Position numbers and translations under genes: made by a program. DNA of 64,000 bases, from NCBI GenBank assembly GCA_035578905.1, contig JAQJVL010000059.1:124001-188000 (forward strand), read 5' to 3'. The stretch is from Stictocephala bisonia. Lineage: Eukaryota; Arthropoda; Insecta; Hemiptera; Membracidae. Below the pieces are notes generated by a model. The model worked only from the letters and a program-made list of their open reading frames with translations. It was not told the origin of the DNA and did no database searches. Every line of letters begins with the position of its first letter. The stretch's first letter is position 1. Below, one piece after another: positions 11,840 to 23,247 of the stretch.

Positions 11840-12755
11840 AGGGTTTAATCCAGCTATACACTTGGATTTAAATACTCCAAATTTATTGAAGAAGATGTCA
11901 ATGTCAGACCCCTTAATGACAATCAGATTGTAGGCCAGGCCCTCATCACCCACTCAAACAGTGCGAGCAAAAGGGAGAAAGAAAAGAACATTATTTCTAC
12001 TGTTAAAACTGGGGACACGATAAGACAGGGTCGCTAAACTCGCAGGATCATCCATGCCATCGTGTACCAACTTGTAGGCCTAAAGAAAAACAACCCTGAT
12101 GAGTGTCCTCAGATCCAAACAGTGTCCTCCGGAAACCAAACAGTTCCAATAGCTCTTCATATGGAATAGCATACTTGAAATTATTTGAAAAATAAAAATC
12201 TTAAAAATATATTTTGTATTTGTTCAAAAGCGTCAACAAGTAATTTATAAGCAGGATTCCAAATAAAAGCACTTTACTCTAATCTCGACCTGACCAGTGC
12301 ATAATTAAGCAGTACTATTGTTTCAATATTACAGAAATTAATACTTTGTCTAATAATTAACCTCAATAATTTATTGGCTGATGAAATGCACCCTTCAATA
12401 TGACAGTTGAGCGGTTGTGTGTGATCCATATGAACACCTAGATCTTTAACTTCGGTTACTCTCGAAATTAATGTACCATTTAAATAGTAATGGTTTTGAA
12501 AAAAAATCTGAGATATGATAACTGTAACCAACTGACATCTCAAAGCGTTAAATGTCATTTTATTAGTGACACTCCATCGATAAACATGGTCTAAATCTCT
12601 CTGCAACTGAGTGTTATTATCAATGGTTCTAATATGTTTAAATATCTTTAAATCATCAGAAACTAAAAGTGTTTTGGCAGATTGAATATTACCAACTAAA
12701 TCATTTATTAATCTAGTAAATAGGCACGGCCCCAAGCTAGAGCCTTGTGGACATC
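11840..12755 (-). mobile_element. 5'-truncated LINE, RT C-terminal half
   Basis: Minus-strand frame at 12735-12274 starts at the remains of the PQGS-LGP box (SSLGPCLFTRLINDL). It continues with a LLVSDDLKIFKHI segment, a degenerate F/YADD box in which VSDD replaces FADD, and then KDLGVHMDHTQPLNCH and LLNYALVRSRLE. After a stop the similarity continues as YSALIWNPAYKLLVDAFEQI and NIFLRFLFFK. That is the classic thumb/connection order of LINE ORF2. Several stops follow. The low-coordinate end is A-rich with AATAAAAC repeats, as expected for the 3' tail of a minus-strand copy. Confidence 0.8.
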
Positions 12756-12816
12756 TGATTGAACTTTAAATGTTCATGAATTATGACATTTATAAAAAAA
12801 AAAACTGTTTTCATAC

Positions 12817-13463
12817 AAGTACAGATAGTACGTTGATGACTTTTATGCAACACGCATTTCAGTTCGCGTCATTTTGTCTCCTCCATGTAAGCCGTACTCA
12901 AATTGGCCGTCTCTACTGGTAATAAGTACAGATAGTACGTTGATGACTTTTATGCAACACGCATTTCAGTTCGCGTCATTTTGTCTCCTCCATGTAAGCC
13001 GTACTCAAATTGGCCGTCTCTACTGGTAATAAGTACAGATAGTACGTTGATGACTTTTATGCAACACGCATTTCAGTTCGCGTCATTTTGTCTCCTCCAT
13101 GTAAGCCGTAGACTCAAACTGGCCGTCTCTACTGGTAATAAGTACAGATAGTACGTTGATGACTTTTATGCGACAGGCATTTCAGTTCGCGTCATTTTGT
13201 CTCCTCCATGTAAGCCGTAGACTCAAACTAGCCGTCTCTACTGGTAATAAGTACAGATAGTAAGTTGATGACTTTTATGCGACAGGCATTTCAGTTCACG
13301 TCATTTTGTCTCCTCCTTGTAAGCCGTAGACTCAAACTAGCCGTCTCTACTGGTAATAAGTACAGATAGTAAGTTGATGACTTTTATGCGACAGGCATTT
13401 CAGTTCGCGTCATTTTGTCTCCTCCTTGTAAGCCGTAGACCGAAAACTTGACGTCTGTAGTGA
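12817..13463. repeat. tandem array, six units of 107 then 109 bp
   Basis: The phrase AAGTACAGATAGTA begins units at 12817, 12924, 13031, 13140, 13249 and 13358. The first two steps are 107 bases. Later steps are 109 because a GA is gained in the CCGTAGACTCAAA part. Later units also share CGACAGGC instead of CAACACGC, so the array has two unit types in order. No coding function seen. It abuts the truncated end of the LINE. Confidence 0.95.
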
Positions 13464-14393
13464 TAAATTGTCGGTATCTTTCCAATATGTACCCAAGTTT
13501 GTAATGTTTAACTGTATTGTGGATATAAAACCATGTTTTCATCTTTATTCATTAGTCGTAAGATATGTTTAAATGATAAAATTTGCAACACTTATTCAGC
13601 TTATGATATTTATAGTCTATAACTAAAATACTAATTTCACTAACATTAAAATGATATATAAGAAAATGAGAAACTAATTGTTATCTAACATATCTCTACA
13701 AGCATATAGGTAAGCATACAAAGTATCTGTCAGTTAAACACCTAACATTATTCTATTAGTTTTGAATTTGCGTCTGGTTGAAAAATGTTTATTCAATATG
13801 ATAAACCTTGCTGGCAGGATTGAAATGTCCACAAGTAAAGCAATTTCAATCTTTTTTTCATATTTTACTTACATCCAATAATGATAATCAATAATTTATA
13901 TGTGTTTACAGTTAAGGCGAACTAATGTAAGCACACTGAAGGGCACCCAGGCGAGAGTTCAAACGATTCTCATTTTATTTGTTAGTTAGCAAAACGTATA
14001 TTTTATTTGTTTCTTTAGCTACCCAATACAAATATAAAGCATTGTGAGAGTGAGTGGGCTAGGCTTGGCCTTCTAGAGGGATCCCGCTCGGCTAAACTGT
14101 CAATGGGAAAATTGTCGCAATTTCCTCATCTGTGAACGACAATATGTGCTTGTCAGCATCAACGCCAGTTAGGGCTACCCTTCCAGTCGGTGTTGTTCCT
14201 TCCACGCATCCTGGCCAGTTACACATCAATGTTGACTTCTTCATGTGTGACTACAGTAACAAGGATCTTCAGCCCTCCAATAGCATCTATTCGTCCATTT
14301 TACAAATTACTGCAGTGGCAGTCTCTTCAATATGACTTTATTAGTTTGAGAGTGCTCAAACATCTCTCAGATTCAGATACTCTTATTAATCAA
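13464..14393. other. spacer with a GC-richer unidentified segment
   Basis: 13464-13900 is plain AT-rich sequence. 13920-14340 is GC-richer and open over about 70-110 codons in two plus frames, but no domain was recognised. It may be transposon sequence attached to the foldback element that follows. Confidence 0.35.
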
Positions 14394-15294
14394 TATAGCC
14401 CAGGCAACGAAGGTCAAATATTGCCTAATGTCGGAAATAATTCCCTACAAGCTGAATTTTTCGCAGATGCTAGAACACTATTAAAGATGTGTTTTTACAA
14501 AAGTCCCCGGTTTCCCCCTTGAGTTCCCCCCTCCCCACCCCCCTTTTTACACAATTTTGCAAGCATTTTGAAAAACGCAAATATCTCCCTAATTATTTGT
14601 CGAAGAGTATTAAACTCTTTTAATTAAATTTCTAATTAAATTATCTAAACAAAATGTTCTTGTTAAGTTTTTATTTAACCTATGTGTAATTTGTTATAAA
14701 TTATCAAAGTTCAAATAATGGATTTTTACAGCTCAAATTTAGAAGTTCTGCTCTTAAACGTTTTACTGTGCGGTCTTGTATAAAACACTTTCAGATAGAT
14801 TTTGTGGACAGTGTTTCCAGCATAAAAAAAAAGGGAATACAAATAAACTCAAGTCAGTAATAGCGAGCGTAGGACGAAGTTTAGCGGTTGGCGCGCGGTG
14901 CGGGTGGGCGTCGTTACACGCAATAATCTGTTTTTTTTTTTTTTTTATGTAAGACCGCATAGTAAAAAGTTTTACAGCAGAACTTCTAAATTTGAGCTGT
15001 AAAAACCTATTATTACACATAGGTTAAATAAAAACCTTTATAAGAACATTTTGTTTAGATAATTTATTTACAAATTTAATAAAAGAAGTTGAATACGCTT
15101 CGTCAAATAATTAGGGTGATTTTTGCATTTTTCAAAATGCTTACAAAATTGTGTAAAAAGGGGGGTGGGGGAAGCTCAAGGGTGAAACCGGGGATTTTTG
15201 TAAAAACACATGTCTAATAGTGTTCTAGCATCTGTGAAAATTTCAGCTTGTAGGGAATTATTTCCGATATAAAATCACTATTGACTGGGCTATA
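14394..15294. mobile_element. foldback-type element with ~380-bp inverted arms
   Basis: Left arm about 14394-14782 and right arm about 14948-15294 are imperfect reverse complements. They run from TATAGCCCAG at the outer ends through GGAAATAATTCCCTACAAGC and TAGAACACTA to TCTAGAAGTTCTGC-like inner sequence. The ~165-base loop is GC-rich (GCGGTTGGCGCGCGGTGCGG). Outer ends read TA-TAGCCCAG and CTGGGCTA-TA, compatible with a TA target duplication, but that is only two bases. No transposase frame is present, so it would be non-autonomous. Confidence 0.75.
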
Positions 15295-16008
15295 ACAAGT
15301 AATTCAATTGTTTGAATCCAAATCTTCACATATTATATCATCACATCTAAACTAAAAAAACATGTTGAGATATTTTTACTTCTTGAATAAAATTTGTTTC
15401 GGGAGAATTTTAAAAATGTTGTATTATTCACTCGTAAACAGTTGACTAGAATATGGCATAACTTGTTAGGCAGGAACATATGATTCAAACACAAAGCCTA
15501 TTTTTACTTTGCAAAAGTTATTTTTAAGATTAAAGACAAAAAAGTCTAAAACATATCATTCGTACCCTTTATTTCTTACATGAAGTATTCTTCCTCTGAA
15601 GCATTTGTTATCTTCAAAGTTCTAAGACTATTTTATGTAAGGAGTGGCAACTTGTCTGAAAATAGCAGTATTTATTTACTAAGAAATGAACAAAAATATA
15701 TTGTACTAAAACCAAATTTAACTTTTTATCAAAAATGTTAAGTTGGACCAAGAATATACAATATTTTGCTAGTAGAATTTAAATAGTTAAGGGGAAAATA
15801 TCGTTTTTTAGAAGATTAAAAAAATTGCTATTATCTTATGATAACATTGATTTTTTGATAAATGTTCAAAGGTAATTTATTTCTGTATCAGTTTTAGAAT
15901 GTTGTTTCGTATTTGAATTAAATATTTATGTCATTAAATTTATAATCATTTTTTTATTTTACACTAATTATTTATGGTTATATGCTTGTGCGCTTTAATT
16001 TTTATGTT
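15295..16008. other. AT-rich spacer
   Basis: Plus-strand translation shows weak LINE-thumb-like phrases (VLYYSLVNS and LEYGITC near 15418-15465), suggesting a short decayed RT tail. Too degraded to place confidently. Confidence 0.35.
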
Positions 16009-17166
16009 ATTTACTATAAGATGATGGAACCTATACACAGGCATAGCCTTAGAGGCCCTATTTATTTACTATAAGATGTTGGAACCTCCACACAGGCTTA
16101 GTCTTAGAGGCCCTATTTATTTACTATAAGATGATGGAACCTATACACAGGCTTAGCCTTGGAGGCCCTATTTATATACAATAAGATGATGGGACCTCTA
16201 CACAGGCTTAGCCTTAGAGGCCCTAATTATTTCCTATAAGATGATGGGACCTCTACACAGGCTTAGCCTTAGAGGCCCTATTTATTTACTATAAGATGAT
16301 GGAACCTCTACACAGGCTTAGCCTTAGAGGCCCTATTTATTTACTATAAGATAATGGAACCTCTACACAGGCTTAGCCTTAGAGGCCCTATTTATTTACT
16401 ATAAGATAATGGAACCTCTACACAGGCCTAGCCTTAGAGGACCTATTTATTTACTATAAGATAATGGAACCTCTACACAGGCCTAGCCTTGGAGGCCCTA
16501 TTTATTTACTATAAGATAATAGAACCTCTACACAGGCCTAGCCTTGGAGGCCCTATTTATTTACTATAAGATAATGGAACCTCTACACAGGCTTAGCCTT
16601 GGAGGCCCTATTTATTTACTATAAGATAATGGAACCTCTACACAGGCTTAGCCTTGGAGGCCCTATTTATTTACTATAAGATAATGGAACCTCTACATAG
16701 GCCTAGCCTTAGAGGCCCTATTTATTTACTATAAGATAATGGAACCTCTACACAGGCCTAGCCTTGGAGGCCCTATTTATTTACTATAAGATGATGGAAC
16801 CTCTACACAGGCCTAGCCTGGGAGGCCCTATTTATTTACTATGAGATAATGGAACCTCTACACAGGCCTAGCCTTAGAGGCCCTATTTATTTACTATAAG
16901 ATAATGGAACCTCTACATAGGCCTAGCCTTAGAGGCCCTATTTATTTGCTATAAGATAATGGAACCTCTACACAGGCCTAGCCTTGGAGGCCCTATTTAT
17001 TTACTATAAGATGATGGAACCTCTACACAGGCCTAGCCTGGGAGGCCCTATTTATTTACTATGAGATAATGGAACCTCTACACAGGCCTAGCCTTAGAGG
17101 CCCTATTTATTTACTATGAGATAATGGAACCTCTACACAGGCTTAGCCTTAGAGACCCTACTATTT
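16009..17166. repeat. 55-bp minisatellite, about 21 copies, with 220-bp higher-order unit
   Basis: Unit: TATTTATTTACTATAAGATA followed by ATGGAACCTCTACACAGGC and a TTAGCCTTAGAGGCCC-like end. Period 55 (ATAAGATG at 16016 and 16071). Rare variants recur exactly four units apart: CTACATAG at 16693 and 16913, and GCCTGGGAGG followed by ATGAGATAAT at about 16815 and 17035. A four-unit block of 220 bp was therefore duplicated recently. Confidence 0.95.
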
Positions 17167-17819
17167 AAATTAGTATTTCATTTAGGATATATTGTTTTTA
17201 ATTTCTACTGTTAATATTGTTTATAATCATAATATTTAAATTTGAATATATGAGTTTGTATTAAAATTTGTGCTTAGGTTGAAATTTTTAAAAATATACT
17301 AGTAAAGAAGAAGGTTGTTTCCATAACTGAAATGAAATGTATAATACATTGTATAAGTATATTGTATTATAAGAGAGAAAATAATTTAATATTTTATTCT
17401 ATTCACATCCATCTTAATCCTCGATTTTACCAAATATTTCCAAAGTCATTCTTACAAATCCTTTTGTTGTTCACGCTGTGGAATGAAGGTTCAACCTAGT
17501 TTGTAAAAATGATTACAGTCTTATTAGAAACTGAATGTAGTAAATCACTGCATTTAGGTGATTTAGAAAAAAACTTTTAATGTATTTTTAAAGTGTATAT
17601 ACATCTTTTTATTCATATATTTATTGTTAATATAGTATGTATGTTATTTAATAAAGGTAACTTTTTATTGTAGTGCACTTAAAATGTATTGCAAAAGTGA
17701 ATTATAGTTTAAAGAACCATTTTTATACCTAGTTAAAAATTTAATAAAAGCCACACTACAACATTATCTTACACATATAATAAACAACCTTTATTAAAGT
17801 ATGAATTCTCCGCCTCTCA
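17167..17819. other. AT-rich spacer
   Basis: No gene, RNA or repeat boundary recognised. Confidence 0.4.
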
Positions 17820-18095
17820 CTACTGTATGTGTGGGTGGGGGGCATTACAATCGTACATGTATGGGTGGGTGAGTGAGTCAATACTACCTTACTTGTGGAT
17901 GGATGGGTAGCTCATTACCATAATAAGTGTATGGGCGGACAGGTGAGTCAATACCACCATACGTGTATGTGTGGGTGGGTACGTGTAGCCTAAAGGTGGG
18001 CCAATAACATCATACATGTATGGGTGGGCAGGTGAGTTAATACCACCGTGCGTATACAGGTGAGTGGGTGGACCAGTCATCTGGGAGGATGGCAT
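17820..18095. repeat. diverged GT-rich repeat related to the 36-bp minisatellite
   Basis: Imperfect copies of GTGAGTCAATACCACCATAC followed by GTGTATGGGTGGG-like sequence. The phrases TCAATACCACNNTACGTGTA and GGGTGGG are shared with the regular 36-bp array at 57.4-58.3 kb, so the two loci derive from one repeat family. Here the units are eroded and spacing is irregular. Confidence 0.75.
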
Positions 18096-18555
18096 TAGGG
18101 GCTAGTCTCTTTCCCCCTTGGGAAGGAGGAGCTGCGTCTGACACTTTGAAATTACACTAACACTGTCAACACTAACACATAGTTACGACAGTTACGTTAC
18201 CGGGTCCCTCACCCCTTTTTATAAAATTCTAAATTTATTTTTAATTAGTCTTTCTTTGTAACTTTGTCTAAAATAAATTACTATTAAAATCCATCTTGTG
18301 AAAGAAGAAAAATTAAATAAATAAATCGTTTACGCCCAGACTGCCGTTTCTTTTAAACGACCCGAATTCGCTCCTTCTCTAGCAAAAGGGAAGAAAGAAG
18401 ACTAGATATAATTAGAAGAGATAAAATAGACAAATAAAGAAGAGAGAAACAATAATTCAAATGTCAACAATAATACATTAAAACATTTTGTTGTTCCTTC
18501 CAAGAAACAGTAAAAGATCAACCTAACTGTTGATAATTATACAGATCTACCACAA
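18096..18555. other. spacer, nothing recognised
   Basis: Moderately AT-rich. No coding similarity seen before the esterase-like frame begins near 18556. Confidence 0.4.
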
Positions 18556-19487
18556 AAAAATGTTCAAAGTGTTTTGCTAGTAAGTGACTCACATGGACAG
18601 CGTTTATGTGACAAATTGAATTTATTGGTGAAACCTGTAGTGTTACCTGGTAGAACATTTGAATGTGTAATGGAGGGCAGCAATCTCAGAAGTCGAAAAC
18701 TGACAAAACAGGATTATGTTGTCATCTTGGCTGGTACGAACAATGTTCTTGACCACTGTGATGGGCTGCACGTGTCTCTCGACCGGGCACTTGAGGGCTT
18801 GGTTGAGGTCAATATTATTGTATTGAGGATTCCCAAGAGACTTGATGTTCCAAACTTGAACAGAGTCTCCTTGATATGGCCATGATCATGCAAGTTTTGT
18901 TCCCCTTGGACATTTCTACTTGAGGCATGGGCTTCATTTTAACGAACTCGGGAAACGGAGGTTGCGAAACTTATAGTCAATGCTCTGCCACACTTTTTGG
19001 GGAAATTTAATTCTTTATCTTCAGAGCGTAGGCTTCGAGGAAGCTCTCACAAATGTGTAAGGCATAGACATCTGACGACAAAATGGACCAAGGCACTGGA
19101 GAAGAACGAATGTTTAGCACCCAAATAGTATACAATTATAACTTTAAATCGAAAATGTGGGCTATTTCCGAAATGATATATATTTTTTATAATGAAGCAG
19201 TTTACGGAATCTGAGAGATGACACCAAGAATTTCCTCAGATGCAGGTGTTAGTAATAAGAATGGAAATTTCACTATTTTCCACCAGAACATCTGTGAGAT
19301 TTGAATTAATAAAAAACCTTCTAGAAATACACCTGGAAAGTGATTGCCCTGATGTAATTTGCTTAGCTGAGCACAATATATCGGAATTACGATTTGAGTC
19401 CTTCTCTCTTTTGGATTATGAGAGCTTTTCAGCTTTTTGTTGCCAATCTCTGCAAAAGGGTGGAATATGCATCCTGGCAAAGCCTAA
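18556..19487 (+). pseudogene. CR1-like LINE: esterase-like ORF1 tail and start of endonuclease
   Basis: The frame from about 18565 reads VLLVSDSHGQRLCDKLN, then DYVVILAGTNNVLD and EVNIIVLRIPKRLDVPNLN. This is the GDS-like block I and G-x-N-D/N block III of SGNH/GDSL hydrolases found in ORF1 of CR1-type LINEs. After stops, an apurinic-endonuclease-like N-terminus follows at about 19240-19487 (NLLEIHLESDCPDVICLAEH, then GGICIL), matching the order ORF1 esterase then ORF2 endonuclease. The frame ends abruptly at about 19487, where RT sequence in the opposite orientation begins. Several stops; a dead copy. Confidence 0.7.
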
Positions 19488-20760
19488 GGTACTTCCTTGA
19501 ACTACTCCAAAGTGAATTTTGCTCAAATTACTATTGATATCATTTATTATAACAAACTGTTTCCAGATATGATTCAAACCAATTATGTGCAACATCCTTA
19601 AGGGTGTTCGATCGAAAATTATTTTTGAAAATTGTTTGAATAACATTTTTAGTATCCATGTAAGTAATAAATGTATGGCGGAAAAATTCTAAAAAATTTC
19701 TTTATGGAGATATGGCTGCCTAAACTGATTAATTTGACCTTTTTGGTGCATAACTAATGAACAAACCGTGTGATATCATTTATTAACATTCTGAGAATAT
19801 AGTAGACAAAAGGTGCTAATCAACTTAGTATATAGTAAATCTAAAAAAAATTTGTCAAGTTATTACCAATTATTTTTCTATAAATGATATTTGTTCAAAT
19901 TTTTAGTTGAAATTTGTACAGTCATCTTTGGCTAAAAAGTAGATTAATAATACATATAAATTTTTATAAAATATATATATATATATATATACAATTCATT
20001 GCTATAGTTTACTATAATTGTGGGAGTTATGCCCATCTGTCAAATTTGCGGGGCGGGGCAGGTAGGGGCTATGAGGGGGTGTGAATACATTGCTTGTTCG
20101 TTATTGAGCCAGGATTTTCACTACTCTTAGTGGCAGTCGTTATAAAATCTAAAAAAAAAATCCGTTGAGTGTTAAACTGGGTGTCCGGACGAACATCCTT
20201 AATTCCTATGAATTCTAACTTCTTTAATAACTTTGTCCTATTGACAGTATCAAACGCTTTTGCAAAATGGAAAAATACAACCAAACAATTATTTTTACTA
20301 ATTGCATCATTAATATTTCTATTAAGGTTAAAAAGGGCATTGATATATTTTTACTTTCTCTGAAGCCAAATTGATGCTCTGTCAGTATGCTGTTACTTTC
20401 CTAGTAGAAAACAAGTTAGTCTTTAATCACTATCTCCAAAATTTTACTGAATACACTAAGTAATGATATAGGATAGTAATTGGATTTGTTGTCATTTGTC
20501 TTGTAGAGTGGGACTGCTCTTGCAATTTTAAATGTGTCCGGAAACTCCTCAGAATGGATGCTCTTGTTTGATTTATGAGTTAATGATTTGCCAAGTAAAA
20601 AAAAGTGTTCTTTTAGGAAAGTAGCTGACACACAGTCATACCCTGGAGCTGAGCCTCCTTTTAAGGAGTTGATTAATGTAGCACATCGTTTTCCGTCATC
20701 TAATTTTCTTCCTTCATTTCTTCAAATTATTTCCAGTTTGGGATAAAAAGAGTCGTCATG
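19488..20760 (-). pseudogene. CR1-like LINE: inverted RT segment, split by a TTAA insertion
   Basis: On the minus strand, from high to low coordinate: LKGGSAPGYDCVSATFLKEH, FPDTFKIARAVPLYK, PISLLSVFSKILE (palm start, 20670-20430), then FFHFAKAFDTVNRTKLLKK (box A, ~20280-20220), the insertion at 19602-20198, and finally HIWKQFVIINDINSNLSKIH and GVVQGSTLG (box B, ~19590-19490). Removing the insertion plus one TTAA gives EFIGIKDVAHNWFESYLE, a continuous RT match. Orientation is opposite to the adjacent endonuclease piece, so an internal inversion has occurred. The FADD box and the 3' end are absent. Confidence 0.75.
19602..20198. mobile_element. 597-bp non-autonomous element with TTAA target duplication
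   Basis: TTAA occurs at 19598-19601 and 20199-20202. The element ends read GGGTGTTCGATCG and, reverse-complemented, GGATGTTCGTCCG, a terminal inverted repeat with 10 of 13 matches. It interrupts the LINE RT frame, and excision restores it, which proves insertion. TTAA duplications are made by piggyBac and Kolobok transposases. No coding frame inside, so it is a MITE-like passenger. Contains a short (AT)n run near 19970. Confidence 0.8.
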
Positions 20761-21559
20761 TTATATGAAAAGGTTTATTATTTCTATATATATATATTTA
20801 ATATACACACTACACCCACCATGACAAATCTGAACTTTGTGTTATGGTTATTGCAAACAATTCTGGATATTTTAACAACCATTTTGCTTACAACAAAAAT
20901 AACACAATTAAAACAACACCTTTAGTGTATTGACAATATTTACATGTAAGTCATAGAATTAATTGTCTTTTAAATAACACAGAGTATGGCCCATATTCTG
21001 TCTTATACCTCACCATTTCCACCTATTAACAAGAATGTATAATAAATTAAAGACAGCTTTAAGTTGAATGATTTGGTTAAACAATGGCATTAGGTTTGGT
21101 TTGATTACAAACATAAAATTAACTAAATGAACAGCACCGGTCACCCCAAAACAGGTGACAAGGAAGCTGAGCTCAGAATCAAGTCTTCGACTATAAAATA
21201 TTTGTTTTATATAGGATAAGATAAGATGTTAAACATGTCAATTATATACTTATGACTATATATCTAAAATGTACAACAAAACACACAATTTAATAAGCGC
21301 TCACTTACTAATTAATTGAGAAAATAGGTCAAAGCCTGCTAAAGTAAATAAATCTTGTAAATGTTAGTAAATAGAATATTAAAGAAACAGCAAAACCATC
21401 TTAAAAATTTGATGGTCTATTTTGATGGACAAAGAGAAAATTTAGAGAAATTATTTTAAAATTCCCTGCTCATAAATGAATAAACCAAAACAGTCAAAAT
21501 TTGCTACATCTTGAAAAAATTAAATGTCATAATCTCAGAAAATATTCCTTGGAGAATTT
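20761..21559. other. AT-rich spacer
   Basis: No gene recognised. The right part may already belong to the RTE-like LINE remnant whose RT match begins further on. Confidence 0.35.
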
Positions 21560-22037
21560 AAAATTGATTATGCAGCAATATCATACTTCTACTTCAACTA
21601 AACATAAATTCTAAATGTGCAAGTTCAAAAAGGATCCAACATTGATTCAGATCATTTAGATCAAGTGATCCATGAATTACAAAAAATAAAAAACTACATG
21701 GATCAACTTTAAGTAAAATTAAGTAAAAATGTAGAAACAATTAAAGTGGATTGTCTAGCTTTTGTTGATGGCCTTGAAATTGTTACCCAAAACATCTATA
21801 CTGCTAAAAATAAAATTTAAATCCTGATAGAAATAGTAAAAAATTATGTCTACAAATTTCATTTGAAAAAAGATTTATTAAGGGGAGCAGATCGTACCTA
21901 TATTTCCAATATTAAAAAGGCCTTTTTCTGGTACACTTAACTTTGAACTGGTGAGCATAATTACTTGAAATTTTTATAACTTATTCTATTAACACATTTC
22001 AACAAAAATTAGATTTTTTTAGTGGTTGGTATTTACA

Positions 22038-22475
22038 ATTATTCATCTCTAAGACGCCGACCGTAGAGATATGGGCGAATATGAGGAGTGAATGAGTGTG
22101 ATGAGTGTAGATGAACGAGTGTAGTCATTGTTACTATCTGAGTTCGGCTTAGCTCAGAAAGGACTATTTATTAATAGCCCAATAGCCAGGGCAACTATGG
22201 GACCTACAGCTTTACGTGGAATCCGAACCACGTAGTGTTGGTCTGATTTTCAGCTAACTGACAAGTCTGACACTCAGTTCTCTCCCCTACACAACATCCG
22301 AACCTTAACACGGACACTCCAGACTTCTCTAGTAGTGTCTACGTTGATGACAACCATTGAGCGGACACCGTGTCGGTATTAAGAGAACTGAACATGGAAC
22401 CTATCGCCTATAATCTCCCAAACACTTTGTCCCCAAGTAGCTGAGTTTACAGCAATGCGCCACCAGTGCCGACTA
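22038..22475 (-). mobile_element. tRNA-derived SINE, copy 1
   Basis: Reverse complement of a ~440-bp sequence that occurs again at 43158-43608. The head reads GGTGGCGCATTGCTGTAAAC and in the other copy TGGCGCAGTGCTCTAAC, matching a tRNA A box (TRGCNNAGY). About 60 bases on, AGGTTCCATG resembles a B box. Both copies end in CTTAGAGATGAATAA. It sits inside the Kolobok-like element. Confidence 0.8.
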
Positions 22476-22622
22476 TATATCTATGGATTTTTTTATAAAA
22501 CACAAAATCAAATATAAATTCCTCCATTAAAATGGCTGTACATCTCTTTCATTTTCACTTAAGGCTTTCAAACTGTTTATCTTTCTACATTTATATATGT
22601 ATATAGATATATAGATGTAGAA

Positions 22623-22626
<4 letters not shown>

Positions 22627-22710
<84 letters not shown>
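22627..22710. repeat. (TA)n microsatellite
   Basis: About 42 uninterrupted TA dinucleotides just beside the SINE and inside the Kolobok-like element. The IYIYIY open frame over it is an artefact. Confidence 0.98.
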
Positions 22711-22712
<2 letters not shown>

Positions 22713-23247
22713 AAAATACTGTATTACAAATTTCATCAAATTTGTTAAAGTAGTTTTGAAATAAAGTGTACCAAAGTGGAACTATTGTTGTTTATGGGAA
22801 ATTGCGATTTAAGGGTTTAGAGCACATTGCTGATACACGAGAAAATTAGTAAACTTGCATTTAATGAGCACAATATCCATAGCTAGGGCTGTCAGTATCT
22901 TCTTCACTTTCATTAAGCATTTTCTGGCTTGTTTTTTCTGGAGCTGGCTCTTTTTTCAAGTTCTTGAAGCACTTTCTCCGCTTTCCTCACATGTATTTGA
23001 TCTTATTTTTTGAAGCCAACTACACAATTTAATCCACTATGACCACATACCTAATGCAGTACTTTTATTTTGCCCAGGTTACCATCATTGTAGCATGTAA
23101 TGGCATCACATGCACAAGTTTCCAGTGTTTACAGGTTAATAAATGTATTTTTTTGAATCCTTGACAAAATTATAACACTGAATGACTCATTTCAATTTTG
23201 AGTCATTCCATGTAAATATTTTCTTAGCAGTGATGGCCCTGATAGAT

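Noticed and set aside
9693..17166. CRISPR-like array, because of regular repeats
   Set aside because: Units are contiguous without unique spacers, unit lengths of 55, 78 and 107 bp, eukaryotic context, no cas genes.
22527..22739. IYIYIY-rich 70-codon frame
   Set aside because: Translation of a (TA)n microsatellite.
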